Shown one piece after another: positions 39,101-45,279 of a stretch of 64,000 nt of DNA. The notes beneath the pieces were generated by a model. The model was given only the letters and a program-made list of their open reading frames with translations. It did no database searches and had not been told where the DNA came from. The stretch covers positions 3,573,096-3,637,095 of the forward strand of contig NC_087080.1 in NCBI RefSeq assembly GCF_026151205.1. Reading direction: 5' to 3'. Origin of the DNA: Bolinopsis microptera (lineage: Eukaryota; Ctenophora; Tentaculata; Lobata; Bolinopsidae). Every line of letters begins with the position of its first letter. Within the stretch, counting starts at the first letter, position 1. Position numbers and translations under genes: made by a program.

Positions 39101-42100
39101 CTGTGGTAATGGTGTTGTGTTTACAAGCTTTATCTGGCTCTTTTCAATGATATCATATAGAAATAATATGTTTACTATCGGTTCGTCGGTCGTTGGTTCA
39201 TCAATTATAGGAAGTTTTAGGATTCAGACAAGCTGACTAAAGGATCTTTTAAAAATAATGTTGGGAATATTTCTTTAGTAAGGTGTAATAACTACTTAAT
39301 TTCAACTAGCATACCGAAGATTCCTCCACTAACTATTTCATATATCAGGAACTATTATCGTGCAGAAAGGACCTGTCGGAGACCAAACAGAAAGTTCAAG
39401 TAATGGAGCAGGATTACAGTTCAACTCTGATGTTCCTTATAGATAACTGCGTTCTAAAAGATCCTTCACTTCAAACCCCGCTCAGAGCTGAACGTATGTT
39501 CTAAGCTTTTAATTTATAATCTAGATTACGAGTGCTTATCAAAGATATATATATAACGATACAAATTAGACGAGCAACTTATGACTGTTATCCTGATTTA
39601 TCGAATCAAGGCGCGCGAAATTATGGGGCTCGAGTAGTCGATTAGTGGCTGTAATTGCTCCAACTTTCATGGGTATATCTATGAAAGCTTATGAAGTTAA
39701 AGTTAATAAGAGGCTAGGCATGATATTAAACTTGATATGCAAGTTGTGTTAATTTACAACACATAATTTGCTCATTAAAATATGTTATCCTCAATCCTCC
39801 TCAGATTTGTATTTCAATTATTACCTCTGGTTTTGGAATTAATAAATGGTGATATCTTAATATCTTAATAATCCGTTCCCCCACCAGGTATAGAGCCGCT
39901 CCCGACTGTGATCTCCCCCTTCACCAAATCTCCCCCACAACCTCCTCCAGACACTACCCCCGATCTGTTGACCTTCACTCCTCACCCTAACAAATCTGAG
40001 AATCTGATGGAGTTTACTCCCGGTCAAGCTGACGGTCAGACTGCACAGACGGACTCTCTGGTTCAGATCACACCTGAAACTTCGGAGCAGTATTTACAGT
40101 ACCTTGAGGAAAAGACAGAGGCACTGAGGAGTGGTCTTGATGACAAAATAAACAAGATGAACAAGCGCGAGGACAGAAGTGTGGACAGAGGTGCGGACAG
40201 AAGTGCGGACAGAAGTGCGGACAAAAGTTTTGTGTCGATAGAAAGTGAAAGTCCTGAGAAACCCGAAATAATAGATAACGAAAAGAACTCTCTTTTAGCT
40301 CAGAACAAGAGCAATTTATCCTGCATGAATTTTTCAAATCTAACGGAAGATGGTTTGGATTTAAGCCAAGATCTGGATGCTCTTATCAATAGATTGAAAC
40401 AGATGAACGCTCAAACTCTTGCAGTTACCTCTCAGCAAATGGGTCTTACACCGAGGAAAGCTGACGCAGATGTCATCGAAAGCGTTAAAAATATCAAGGA
40501 TTTGCTTGACGTTGAGCAGACTAAGCCGCAGGAAGCAGCGACGAGAGTCATTGAATCCTACAACAGACAGTCTGATTTTAGTCCTTCCCAGCTGCTACCT
40601 GATGTTCAGGAAAGTACACCTAACTCTGATAGTAAGCATTCCAAGCGTTCCAATGAGCTCTCAGCCCAGAGTCTGCACCCTGCAGAGGTTAGCCCCATCT
40701 TTATTTCCCCTCCTGATGTAAATAGTGCTTCTTCTGGTCGAATTTCTGGCGAATATATCGGCTCATTTTCTGGAACTGAACCGGTAGCAGTGAGACCACT
40801 GACTCCAAACCCGCTGTCTCCTCGCCGAGTCGAAGAAGAGATAAGACGATCAACTCCTGACTGTAAAATCTCAGGTACTCCACCTAATGAGACTCATTCA
40901 GTGTCATCTAGCCCCCCTGGAAGCCCCTCCAATTGTCTGGATGTCTCTTTTTCGGACACAAGCCCCACAATTTGTCGCTCCTACTCCTCCATTTTACAGT
41001 CCCCCTCCGCATTCTCTCCCCCTACCAAGGAAGGAAACGAACCTTCCTCGACCGAATCTTCTCCTAAACATGACAAAACAGCTATGATAAACGATTTCCT
41101 GTCCCACAATCCTCACTACCTAAAGAAGATATCAGAAAGCCTGACCAGTGCCTCTCTCCCATCCTTCCCAACTTCACCAACTCAAGTCTCCACCGCGAGG
41201 TTAACTAAGGATGACGGGGTACCGAATGAGACCGAGAAATCACCATTTGTCAAACCAACTGGTGGTAGTCCAGGTGATTATCTTGAAGGATTATAATGAT
41301 TGTTTTGGAAGATCTTTATTTTCTTTAGATACGGACTAAATTAACCTTTTTTGATTTGACAGGATGATCCCAATCTTCCACACGATAAGATAATATCGTA
41401 TTTTGTATTCAGGTGTACCGGAGGCCGTAATCAGAGGATCTGTCTTCAAAAATATCGCCAAATTCGAGAAGAAACTGGAAGAAGCAGAACTGGAGCGAGA
41501 ACGCAGCATCTCTCCCAAAAGGTCCCCCACACGGAGAGGAAAGGGGTCGATAAAAAGGGCGACGAGAAGTGCATTGTCACCGGAGAGGAAGCCTAACTCT
41601 CCTAAAGTCAAACATCGGGTGTCTTGGGAAGGAGACTTAAATGATCAGGTTGGTTTTCAATTTGTTGTAAATGCAAATTGTTCTGTTTTTAACCTTAGTG
41701 TAAAATTCTTGGATTTTGCAATTTACATATTATGAATCTTATATTGCTTAACCTTTGTCGCCGTCCAGTTTTGTTGATCTGCATATGTCTGTAGACAGAA
41801 ATGGAATATAAAGCAGGAATTTGAGACAGCTGTGTGGAATGTGTGGAATGTGCGGTGATTATGTGAGGGTGGGTCGTGAGGTATTTTGAAACGAGTTGTT
41901 TCATGAACAAGAGCAGCAATTTATCTGATATTTGTATTTCTGTGAACGGTAGAGGTATTCGGACTGAGTGAGAAGATTAAAAGCCCAAGTTTTTCCTTTT
42001 TCATCCCAACAAGCACTTCATTTTTACCAAATTATCATTTCTACTACTATATTTCATCATAAGGTAATCATAAGATAATGATGAATGATGATGATATTAT

Positions 42101-43405
42101 AATCGATTATTCGAAATAAAACCAAATGTTAACATTCTCCAATATCAGGATTCTCCACCACCAAAAAACAACATCAAACCTACGAAAGGGGTTGAACAAC
42201 AAGAAGAAGAGTCGGAAATAGTGATGAAACCTGACAGATCTCTGCTTCCGGAACGACGCATTCCTGAAAAAACTAAAGATGAACGAAGAGTCACCAAAAA
42301 GACAGTAAACGGCCGGAAATCTCCAGAGGAGAATACTAATGGGCGGGCTCCGGAGAAGGCAGTCCAGGGAAAACGTGCACCTGAAAAGAAGAAGGTGGCA
42401 AATGGATCGCATCCAAAAAATGGGTCAACACCGTCGGCTGCTGATCCCAAGGGAAAGAAAGACACTCCTCCACCTCCTCAGAAACAAGAAGGAGATGTTA
42501 AGTCAACAGGGAATAGAGAGCCGAAGCTCTCATCTCAATCATCAGGTACTTTTCAGATTGGGTAGTCGTTATTTCGGGAATTATGTTACGATTGTCACGG
42601 TAATTCAAATATCCCCTAATGCTTTAAAATGGATATTGGTGGACAAAATCATGCTTGGTATTTTACTTGATAAAATTTTATAACCATACTTTGTTACCGT
42701 ATGTATAATTACTTCAGTATTTTGAACATAAATTATGCCCATTTATCAATTATCATGGTCGATAGTCATTGAGTAAATAACTTTAGGAATTCGGGACATC
42801 AAGATGATAATTTTGACAAGCAGATAATTTTGATGCTGTGGTTGGGCAACATCTAACAGCCCTTTCGGTCAGGTCTATATTTTGAAGAAAATCATTACAG
42901 CCCTCTAACAGCCCTCTAGCAGCCCTATAACAACCAGCTGTTACGGTAACAGCCCTCTAACAACCATTTTAATGGGGGAAATGCCTAACAGTGCAGCCCT
43001 CTAAAAGCCCTGTAACAGCTTGCTAATGATCATTTTAATTGCATTTCTATCAGCCATCTAACAGCCCTTTCCAGTCAGGTCTATATTTTCAGTAAATTCT
43101 AACAGCCCTCTAACAGCTAGCTAATAGCCATTTTAATTGCATTTCTAACAGCCATCCATAAGCCCTTTCCGGTCAGGTCTATATTTTCAGGAAATTCTAA
43201 CAGCTCTTTAACAGCCGGCGCTTACTTGTGATTTGCTATGACTATTAGCCAGCATTGTACTTATTGGCCCCTGTGATTGTTTCTTAATCTAGATTTTAAC
43301 TCCCCTTCCTCTGTAGGCAGTGACCTCATGGACAGGCTGATGTCGATGAACGACGCGAAACTAACAGAGTTGGTCACAACCCTCAATAGGCTCAGTGAGA
43401 GATGA
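160..43405 (+). CDS. SPICE1: SPICE1-like spindle/centriole-associated protein, 5' partial, 18 exons
   Basis: Exons: 160-257, 458-579, 4143-4297, 6260-6375, 6712-6828, 7425-7531, 8190-8318, 14463-14663, 14852-15000, 19235-19317, 19948-20103, 32792-32914, 33132-33296, 39349-39493, 39888-41273, 41413-41648, 42149-42545, 43317-43405. Every junction is GT-AG and every phase agrees, giving 1,323 residues and TGA; the first exon or exons are upstream. Family call: exon 2 (LQELLNETDRKMAEAKDMF, then PNVTSAP) resembles the conserved N-terminal segment of vertebrate SPICE1. Exons 12-14 (LDLELKLRKYQSQIG, then GGFSGYTSLLLRSVSTMIGY and a coiled coil) match its central coiled-coil block. Known role of the family: centriole duplication and mitotic spindle/centrosome integrity. 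The predicted protein is much longer than human SPICE1 (about 855 aa, from memory), mainly because of the 461-residue Ser/Pro-rich exon 15. Its introns host several other genes and transposons. The splice model is inferred; the name rests on remembered similarity. Confidence 0.72.
1072..1151 (-). tRNA. tRNA-Ala (AGC), variant copy with 7-nt insertion
   Basis: Read on the minus strand it starts GGGGGAC and ends GTTCTCCA, forming a 7-bp acceptor stem with G-U pairs. The anticodon context CTTAGCATG gives AGC (Ala). Unlike the other four copies (73 nt) it carries 7 extra bases between the anticodon arm and the T arm, giving an unusually long variable region for a class I tRNA. It may be a pseudogene. 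It lies in an intron of the SPICE1-like gene, antisense to it. Confidence 0.7.
1727..1799 (-). tRNA. tRNA-Ala (AGC), copy 2
   Basis: A 73-nt cloverleaf on the minus strand: acceptor GGGGGAC/GTTCTCC plus discriminator A, anticodon AGC in CTTAGCATG, and T arm CCGGG-ATCAATG-CCCGG. The B-box-like GATCAATGC fits GWTCRANNC. Directly downstream on the minus strand is a T-run (seen as an A-run on plus) suitable for pol III termination. Confidence 0.88.
2441..2513 (-). tRNA. tRNA-Ala (AGC), copy 3
   Basis: Same 73-nt sequence as copies 2, 4 and 5, with anticodon AGC and a T-run terminator just 3' on the minus strand. Intronic and antisense to the SPICE1-like gene. Confidence 0.88.
3099..3171 (-). tRNA. 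tRNA-Ala (AGC), copy 4
   Basis: Identical 73-nt tRNA-Ala(AGC) on the minus strand, followed by a pol III T-run. It belongs to the ~650-715 bp repeat that carries all copies. Confidence 0.88.
3751..3823 (-). tRNA. tRNA-Ala (AGC), copy 5
   Basis: Identical 73-nt tRNA-Ala(AGC) on the minus strand with a downstream T-run. It is the last copy of the array, about 320 bp before the next host exon at 4143. Confidence 0.88.
4298..6259 (+). other. Intron of the SPICE1-like gene, no gene seen
   Basis: AT-rich sequence between exons 3 and 4 with a short CCCTATACCCTC repeat near 5032-5062. The open frames at 5702-5896 and 5831-6058 have no domain and overlap on opposite strands. I see nothing else to annotate. 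Confidence 0.6.
7137..7202. repeat. Short tandem repeat, about 8-bp unit CTGGCTGC/CTAGCTGC
   Basis: About eight imperfect units of (C)CTGGCTGC and CTAGCTGC in the intron before exon 6. A microsatellite only. Confidence 0.8.
9675..9732. repeat. Two adjacent AT-rich perfect palindromes
   Basis: 9675-9707 has perfect 16-bp arms around one base (CTTATATTTATTATAT and its complement). 9711-9732 is a second perfect inverted repeat centred on TATATATA. They lie upstream of the first TIMP-like gene. A foldback or replication-slippage origin is likely; no function is claimed. Confidence 0.75.
10051..10674 (+). CDS. TIMP-like secreted NTR-domain protein, copy A
   Basis: This 207-residue single-exon ORF has a hydrophobic signal peptide (about 1-18, MLIQFFCLLFINILTCKA). 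The mature part aligns by eye with TIMPs: EVCKSNVVVRAVI (TIMP: FCNSDLVIRA), FYRLFEIKIQEIFK (TIMP: YQRYEIKMTKMYK), then a Cys-rich C-terminal part with CVW and CLAC like CLW...CLP. TIMPs are extracellular inhibitors of metalloproteinases. The canonical N-terminal Cys-x-Cys that chelates the zinc is missing: only C16 or C26 is available (CKA at 16-18). Inhibitory activity is therefore doubtful. An acceptor-like CCTCTAG lies 14 bp before the ATG, as in copy B, suggesting a non-coding first exon. It is nested in the SPICE1-like intron on the same strand. Confidence 0.78.
   Translation: MLIQFFCLLFINILTCKAYITQQEVCKSNVVVRAVILPKSTLHHGHGKLTVPKFYRLFEIKIQEIFKDDLKTGWYENSVHSAISKDTSFNPDADGCDIPVSNKPTEALLYFDSLGKVKRTCKYWSDVTSFEKKALRKDLYDCDCDLDRCFDPVSRKRGKPDCDMKKMNMIRCTRDADYKCVWKGAQKTCLACNSYSPAKKHCASMWF
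10984..10989 (+). promoter_or_regulatory. Polyadenylation signal for TIMP-like copy A
   Basis: AATAAA about 310 bp after the stop codon, the first canonical signal downstream of the gene. Confidence 0.45.
10990..12560 (+). other. Spacer between the two TIMP-like genes
   Basis: No ORF or recognised element. It is AT-rich, with TGGCTCCAGTTG-type short repeats around 11430-11570. Confidence 0.5.
12565..12650 (+). promoter_or_regulatory. Core promoter of TIMP-like copy B: CRE, AGGTCA half-site and TATA box
   Basis: A perfect palindromic CRE (TGACGTCA) at 12565-12572 is followed at once by AAGGTCA (12573-12579), a nuclear-receptor-type half-site. A strong TATA box, TATAAATA, lies at 12643-12650. 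The start codon is about 340 bp further on, and an acceptor-like CTCTAG sits just before it at about 12974-12979. The model is TATA, short non-coding exon, intron, coding exon. The motifs are visible; factor binding is inferred. Confidence 0.55.
12994..13626 (+). CDS. TIMP-like secreted NTR-domain protein, copy B
   Basis: This 210-residue ORF is paralogous to copy A 2.9 kb upstream, with a signal peptide (about 1-16) and the same conserved blocks (EVCKSNVVVRAVI, FYRLFEIKI, GCDIP, CVW, CLSC). The first ~100 bp after the start codon region is almost base-identical to copy A (one difference seen over 13015-13105) while later parts differ much more, which suggests gene conversion or strong constraint. 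Like copy A it lacks the Cys1-x-Cys3 motif of active TIMPs. It is a coding exon behind a probable 5' UTR intron. It is nested in the 8319-14462 intron of the SPICE1-like gene, same strand. Confidence 0.78.
   Translation: MLTLFCLLFINILTCKAYITQQEVCKSNVVVRAVILPKDSLIGQLTKPTVPRFYRLFEIKILEVFKDDLSTGWDNNSVHYSITKDTSFNPDADGCDIPDSDNPTEALLYFDSLNKVKRQCKVWTDLTKFEKKALKKDLYDCSCDLDLCYDPITRTKGKPNCDRAKMNMILCTKGQHNNQCVWRGSRKTCLSCNAYSKRKDFCKQPFNRWN
15929..16381 (-). pseudogene. LINE ORF2 C-terminal fragment
   Basis: The frame reads RLKALDLMSLQRRRERYLII, then IWKVLH-like sequence, AVTGPRLWNVIP and FKAALTNFVKSFPDEPP. This is the post-RT C-terminal segment seen in many CR1/Jockey-type LINEs. There is no RT domain in this frame, so it is a 5'-truncated insertion. 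It lies immediately downstream (minus strand) of a different RT fragment, and the two do not look like one element. Confidence 0.65.
16472..17956 (-). pseudogene. Non-LTR reverse transcriptase fragment, 5' truncated
   Basis: A 494-residue open frame. After about 24 unrelated residues it enters RT: PLQKPKKPIGPLKNLRPLTL, a palm segment with GIDMSSAFDTI, AFQGDCLSG, and the catalytic YADD. It ends with the thumb/C-terminal segment RSRWRMLGHVLRG and PGRRGRPQ. Endonuclease and ORF1 are absent, so this is a 5'-truncated copy, but RT is uninterrupted over this span. It differs in family from the LINE at 23-29 kb (YADD rather than FADD; different C-terminus). Confidence 0.75.
18290..18840. repeat. Degenerate ~160-170 bp tandem repeats inside the TTAA element
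   Basis: Three related segments each contain a CATGTTTATATA or ACAAACATATG block, a CCTAAA block and (C)TTACTTTTCGAGTTATT, near 18400-18470, 18570-18630 and 18730-18800. Confidence 0.55.
20219..20400. repeat. GTCGGGGTTT decamer array with a short inverted arm
   Basis: About 12 units of GTCGGGGTTT (with GTCGGGGTGT/GCGT variants) at 20269-20389. They are preceded by three inverted units (CCGACATGAT, ACGACACACC, TCGACA) and by AGGCATCATGTAGCC. It lies just after host exon 11. A sister array is at about 30.63-30.83 kb. Confidence 0.8.
20471..20575 (+). repeat. Two direct copies of a ~60-bp segment
   Basis: AGTGCTTGACCCTCCTGCCC followed by CACATGGAT occurs twice (about 20480 and 20537), with a related AGGAGGGTCAACC inverted upstream at about 20457. 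Confidence 0.7.
21065..21634 (+). CDS. Intronless protein with two RanBP2-type zinc fingers
   Basis: 189 residues. Two C4 fingers of the RanBP2/ZRANB type are clear: WECGRCRFENKGHLRSTCSSC (about 12-32) and WRCKSCAYPNFSYRKNCNKC (about 49-68), each with W-x-C-x2-C, a central N and C-x2-C. Such fingers bind single-stranded RNA or ubiquitin. The rest is a highly charged Glu/Lys coil with one W-rich stretch (LGWPVDWRE). It has an open start in an AT-rich context and no introns, and is nested in the large 20104-32791 host intron on the same strand. It may be a retrocopy or a lineage-specific gene; no poly(A) tract or flanking repeats were found to settle this. Confidence 0.6.
   Translation: MPKYRERCTHWECGRCRFENKGHLRSTCSSCGAPKSEGTSIQVYGDEWRCKSCAYPNFSYRKNCNKCGRKEETEEEKKAREDEWDRRVKEAEEEAVKTRIEDAEQLIDDDERALELGWPVDWRESGHYSDEMLMLIMDETAEDREKQRERRRKKKELEGDAIQKEIEGETEKEMDKEGDDKSQGENEKH
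23169..25226 (+). CDS. LINE ORF1: PHD-like finger + AlkB-type dioxygenase + SGNH esterase
   Basis: 685 residues. About 98-150: PHD-like zinc finger (starts CPCKK at C98/C100, then YITCNKCQQQWHNRC and WECPSC). About 190-290: coiled/Pro-rich linker. About 295-475: AlkB-like 2OG-Fe(II) domain with iron ligands H396 and D398 (HRDDE) and H453 (KHGI), the 2OG-binding R465 and the AlkB signature R465-x5-R471 (RVSLTFR), plus the typical LTISLGAARTMSF strand. About 483-665: SGNH/GDSL-type hydrolase with GDSN at 485-488, HTGIN at 533-537 and a terminal DIVHLGKSG block. PHD and esterase domains are known in CR1-group ORF1 proteins; the AlkB domain between them is the unusual part. It probably acts in the LINE RNP; substrate unknown. 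Confidence 0.82.
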   Translation: MVHDRSLRNARPHKAPPNDPNNSLYDSPQSRVSLYKEQLKCNTESPTVIPESPIDVTGDKFFDAESLVPKTPSNQGTPSASAKSTPSQNKRTPTQNKKKCPCKKSDKNSTYITCNKCQQQWHNRCSNLLGLSPSDIKKMELWECPSCYVCPALSKVPSSLYADIRSTKEVVTALCLSERSSNQALVNDDVTEKLNMLQQEIKGLRESAFQRVDQPHPESTTLLTAEAVTSIQNSLLHLTEQVTSMKSSLGNRSSSPRPPPNRMPQPNHGPGPTSPTPPNTASPHTKKHVTPCKPYEMYDPLALTPELKEEVQAFISGNCSEFTSVGENSREVMYFGDFSYRYTGTEHPAREMPHVLKKLLETIVPKIPSPVNDRNTKINSCLISKYSSGANHIPMHRDDEPVIDPESHILTISLGAARTMSFCNNDDSQSEDLPLQDNSLLVTTRYAQDFWKHGILPDENVSTERVSLTFRHISPHFINSTIILGDSNTSRMTFGDSVGTFGRWVSGKRVLVGHMEALPDAIEIGPYRNIVIHTGINSINSRSHPRSEAYLLHVLESKCRDITETYPKSKIHLSMLLPTRLNSLNRKVESFNRGILDVSYQQRNIFIIDNSIFGRQLSDEYGRWDIAANGPLTSDIVHLGKSGIRKFAANIKESVAGRRSSQSRARFNTSQGNFGGAVAGGRRPP
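25229..28675 (+). CDS. LINE ORF2: PHD-like finger + AP endonuclease + reverse transcriptase
   Basis: 1,148 residues. About 12-57: second zinc finger (CKGCNKF, CSSCGTVTHSKC, WQCYIC). About 115-335: apurinic-type endonuclease (FIGLAETNID, the GDFNFNL motif with D264, and SHHSPI). About 620-900: RT (KKGDPQLFDNYRPISILP, GIFIDLSKAFDTIDH, YGVPQGSVLGPLLF, and the catalytic FADD at 804-807). The C-terminal part ends AWGIEPA-like before TAG. Order and motifs fit CR1/L2/Crack-type LINEs that use target-primed reverse transcription. No frameshift or stop is seen. Confidence 0.88.
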   Translation: MMIKQPQITKNVCKGCNKFISTHHKILNCSSCGTVTHSKCAKNLFQYSHTNDSWQCYICIASLPQRYCPFASALIRDKHDPVHLDEIEDVSEINEIHKSCKNYDHKSFKNLIKLYHRNGQNLTGIFNNIDGNAANFDTFVTEISQYSHPLSFIGLAETNIDANLKDLYRIPGYLSEYTNKLRDKSKGSGVGIYINESLTYTRIDKLCMCTPNLESVFVSITNVGRPQTVGVLYRPPGGSDKDALHEFESLLNQVPDRNVILLGDFNFNLFNKGSASFENILYGNNFIPLISLATHHKPGCVPSLIDNILTNSTDNIVSAGLLDTRVSHHSPIFCILECSMPEEPELDPCKPKYDYCESNMNKFLEDIQTNFCGQVCYNVENFEIFANKIKLLIEENFLIESESFKKSKRNMIANPWITPGIIASVKKKEYLYKQWKSTIKEPNPLGDSDLYLTYSKFRRQLKYIIRSAKKLYYCRKFSKVSGNMKQTWALINELRGKTKTGIKASFKIDGSLVKDKRVISNGFNMFFSSIAGKLNAKLCSSKPISRDTACQRPLDYKNYFNKRVTNSMFLNPCDSEEIEKIVKTFQCDKASDISIAVLKKCCTTISRHLAGFLNSFMKLGLFPNILKIGKVTPVFKKGDPQLFDNYRPISILPIFGKIFEKVIYCRLYSFFTSHMVIYDKQFGFRSNHSTAHAINYSIDHILKNLESKNHVIGIFIDLSKAFDTIDHRKLLVKLEHYGIRGPCLGLIESYLCNRQQYVDFQNTHSDHCKIEYGVPQGSVLGPLLFLLYINDITNSSQLGHFILFADDTNIFVAGKTEKEAYFNANKVLESVNNYMESNLLHINQSKSVYMLFRPGRYSSCARAREYGSENSLTLSGTTLTQVDKVRFLGVIIDHELSWEPQLDNIKSKLTTSIAIIKRIMKFIPETEYHKLYDSLFKSHMSYCISSWGGVTPHRLSKLFSIQKRCVRLLFGSKPSFDRAEYYETCARARPYSEHIAKRSFALENTKPIFNTEKIMSIHNLYIQHISTELFKILKLHQPISLTSLFQTSSRTCSQTMRVPRHKLDISKHNFVVKGTTIWNSLIDKIFDKCTPNENNVMVPGSSKFSDLSSPISIIKSRIKKLLLETQQLTTPGREIEWLPLNSWGIEPA
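29281..30230 (-). mobile_element. Probable poly(A)-tailed retroelement remnant, minus strand
   Basis: A run of about 21 T at 29286-29306 followed by GC-richer sequence (GGTCGAGGGCGCTCAC...) looks like the 3' end of an antisense retroinsertion that landed at the tail of the LINE. No long ORF or RT motif is readable. The left end is clear, the right end (about 30.2 kb) is a guess from base composition. Confidence 0.35.
30620..30830. repeat. GTCGGGGTTT decamer array, second locus
   Basis: Strict 10-bp period at 30668-30800 (about 13 units GTCGGGGTTT, GTCGGGATAT, GTCGGGGTGC). It is preceded by four inverted units (TGACATAATC, CGACATACCC, TGACATATCT, CGACA) and followed by GGCTACATGATGCC, the reverse complement of the sequence that precedes the first locus. 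Confidence 0.82.
30947..31808. mobile_element. TA-flanked inverted-repeat element, 858 bp
   Basis: GTAGAGGCTCTTACGGGC at 30949-30966 and its exact complement at 31789-31806 are each flanked by TA, the target duplication of Tc1/mariner-type elements. Similarity between arms continues weakly further in. The 96-aa open frame inside (31609-31899) runs past the element and shows no transposase motif, so this is a MITE-like non-autonomous copy. Confidence 0.68.
34140..36836 (-). CDS. SLC22-type organic ion transporter (MFS), nested antisense
   Basis: Eight exons on minus: 36702-36836, 36389-36567, 36101-36280, 35779-35897, 35468-35613, 35186-35318, 34640-34976, 34140-34530. Phases agree throughout and give 539 residues, normal for SLC22. 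MDDVIKRVGHVFGANEFFM leads into TM1, followed by a large Cys-containing extracellular loop. The loop-2 MFS signature GYVSDQFGRK is intact, as is ESLRWLLIKQK (SLC22: ESPRWL) after TM6. The second half has GRRPTVV and PETKGRMLP, the usual SLC22 ending. These proteins carry organic cations, anions or zwitterions across the plasma membrane; the substrate cannot be told. The donor after the second exon (TC|GTACAA) is weak, the rest are good. It lies in the 33297-39348 intron of the SPICE1-like gene on the opposite strand. Confidence 0.82.
37228..39348 (+). other. Intronic sequence upstream of the SLC22-like gene, no gene seen
   Basis: AT-rich, with a TAGATATATAGATATA microsatellite near 37780-37812. 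Any promoter of the minus-strand transporter should lie at its left end, but I see no definite core element. Confidence 0.5.
39888..41273 (+). other. Exon 15 of the SPICE1-like gene: large disordered Ser/Pro-rich exon
   Basis: This 1,386-bp exon enters in phase 1 (C|GT = Arg) and leaves in phase 1 (CCA G|gtgatt); the next exon supplies GT to make Gly. It encodes about 461 residues with many TP/SP sites and Ser runs, typical of a disordered, phosphorylated linker. A short tetrapeptide repeat (DRSA/DRGA) at about 40170-40225 comes from a 12-bp tandem repeat. If unspliced, the frame would stop at 41294-41296 (TAA), so a shorter C-terminus by intron retention is possible but not shown. Confidence 0.7.
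42840..43215. repeat. AACAGCCCTCT short repeats in ~100-bp higher-order units
   Basis: Many AACAGCCCTCTAACAGCC variants occur within larger units that each contain TCAGGTCTATATTTT (about 42869, 43074, 43172) and TTTTAATTGCATTTCTA. It lies in the last intron of the SPICE1-like gene. Confidence 0.75.
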
Positions 43406-43730
43406 GACTCCAAAATACTGAGTACAGGAAACTGAGGAAACTCCAAGAGAACTGCAATGCTTGGACTCATGATAGATATTTCCTGATTGCATGAAAAATA
43501 ACGATATCCTCGAGTCAGAGTCAGAGGCTGACTTGAAACTTTATAGTACGATATTTATAATGTCCCGGAATTTGTTAAGATTACTTTCTGATTTGTATCT
43601 AAGTTCCGACTGACAAATGACGATCATATGACATACCTTATATTTGCAATAATTATGGGAGCAGTATTTTAACTTAATATGTGTTGTATTTAGATTATTC
43701 TGTACAGGAGTATGTAAATTAATAAAATGT

Positions 43731-43736
43731 GGTTTA
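43731..43736 (+). promoter_or_regulatory. Polyadenylation signal of the SPICE1-like gene
   Basis: AATAAA lies about 325 bp after the TGA at 43403-43405 and is the first canonical signal downstream. The 3' UTR is AT-rich with no competing ORF. Confidence 0.45.
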
Positions 43737-44614
43737 GTTCCACTTGATGAGTTATGACTATTATCACCCCCTTCTTTATCACAGCTATTTCATTTCAGAA
43801 CTATGATACCCACAGTTTGAGTTATGTGATGCAGATATTTTAATTTAGTTTATTCATCAAGTTATTGATGAAATATTGTGTTATTATGAGCGCCTTAATA
43901 GAATGAATTAAACTGAAGGTTTCTGTTTAATAATAAAATGAACTTGCTAACATGCTATAGAATATGACTCTATATTATTCATCTAAAATGGGCTATCATT
44001 ATTTAAAAAGCCAGCTAAAATAAACACGTGGACGTGTCACACGACAGGCATCACCTCACAGTACTTTCAATTTCAAAATACAATATTCAAGTCTCAATCC
44101 TGTCAGCATAATGTCTGTCATTTGGAAATTTGCCAGCAAGCGTCCTTTATGTTGCACACGGATGAATTGTATTCCGGTGTGACTTGCATCTGAAGCTTGA
44201 CGTTGGTTGCGATTGATGGGTCAGGAGGAGAAATCATCAAATTTCATATTAATCGACATAATTTTACTGCTGATTAATTTAATCTTAAGTCCAAATCCAA
44301 TTTCTTGTCACGTCCAAGTTTAATAAGTACTGGATCGAAGCTATGAGGTTGCTAGAAACAGACAGCACAGAAAGCAGAGTAAGCGGAAACTTTTCGCTTT
44401 GACGCACTGCTAGCTCAGCTTATGAGAGGGAATTAACAATTTTAGTTAATTTGAAAGTGACATCTACAAGCACAATCTAGAGTGATCTTCTTGCTCATTG
44501 CTAGTGTACGCAATTCTGCTTGCCACCCCGTATCCAGACACTTGCCACATCTTTAATGCTAGTAGGCTTGTGTGTCCCTTCATGCTACCAAATATTGCCC
44601 ACCTGATATTATAC

Positions 44615-44720
44615 TTCACGACAATTTACCTGGGGACCCCAGGCTATAATGCTCATAAACATGACACATTCCGAATAGAGATTTGGCGGAATCAGGAATG
44701 ACAGGCTGAGCGCCGCCCAG
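44615..44720. repeat. Dispersed repeat copy, inverted relative to 52.81-52.91 kb
   Basis: Contains ACCTGGGGACCCCAGGCTAT, TTTGGCGGAAT and TGACAGGCTGAGCGC. The complements of the same blocks in reverse order lie at about 52812-52900 (GCGCTCAGCCTGTCATTCCG, AGCCTGGGGTCCTCAGGTAA). Family unknown. Confidence 0.7.
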
Positions 44721-45210
44721 TAACACGACAATCCGTTGCAATACAGGGGTTCCCCGGTTCCAGGAAACCCACTTCCCGATACTCCTGAAACTTGAAAAAA
44801 TTTTACACCCGATTTGGTCAATATCTAGACTCTCTGCAAAATTTCAGAACTCTACCTCAATTTTAAGATGGTTTTAAGGCACCTGAATATGGTGATTTTT
44901 TGTTTCTTAAAAAATTCCACATAACTATTTCTTATTCCTTTCATCTTTGACATTGAATTAGAATGTTTTGAACTTAAAATATGCCTGCTGAACGACTTTC
45001 GATGAGTCTTAATGCATGCAGTCCAGCGGAGGCAGTTTTAGTATTAACATTTATACCTTTCACTGCTTTTCTGCTATTATATATAACTAGAAGTAGAAAG
45101 CCCGTTACGTGGTCACTACGTACATGGAGGAAGTTAATATACTAATAGTATATATATAATATAATAATATTAATACTAATAGTACTCTTTGGTAGTTTTT
45201 TTTTCGCATA

Positions 45211-45279
45211 AAAAAATATCCGTCACAACCGGAGACACAGCCGAATCGGCTGTGTCTTCGGTTGTGACGGATATTTTTT
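45211..45279. repeat. 69-bp near-perfect palindrome
   Basis: 34-bp arms around a single A at 45245 with about one mismatch (AATATCCGTCACAACCG... and its complement). A similar half-arm occurs at about 46080 (AAAAAATATCCATCCC), so the hairpin belongs to the repeat family duplicated in this region. Confidence 0.85.
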
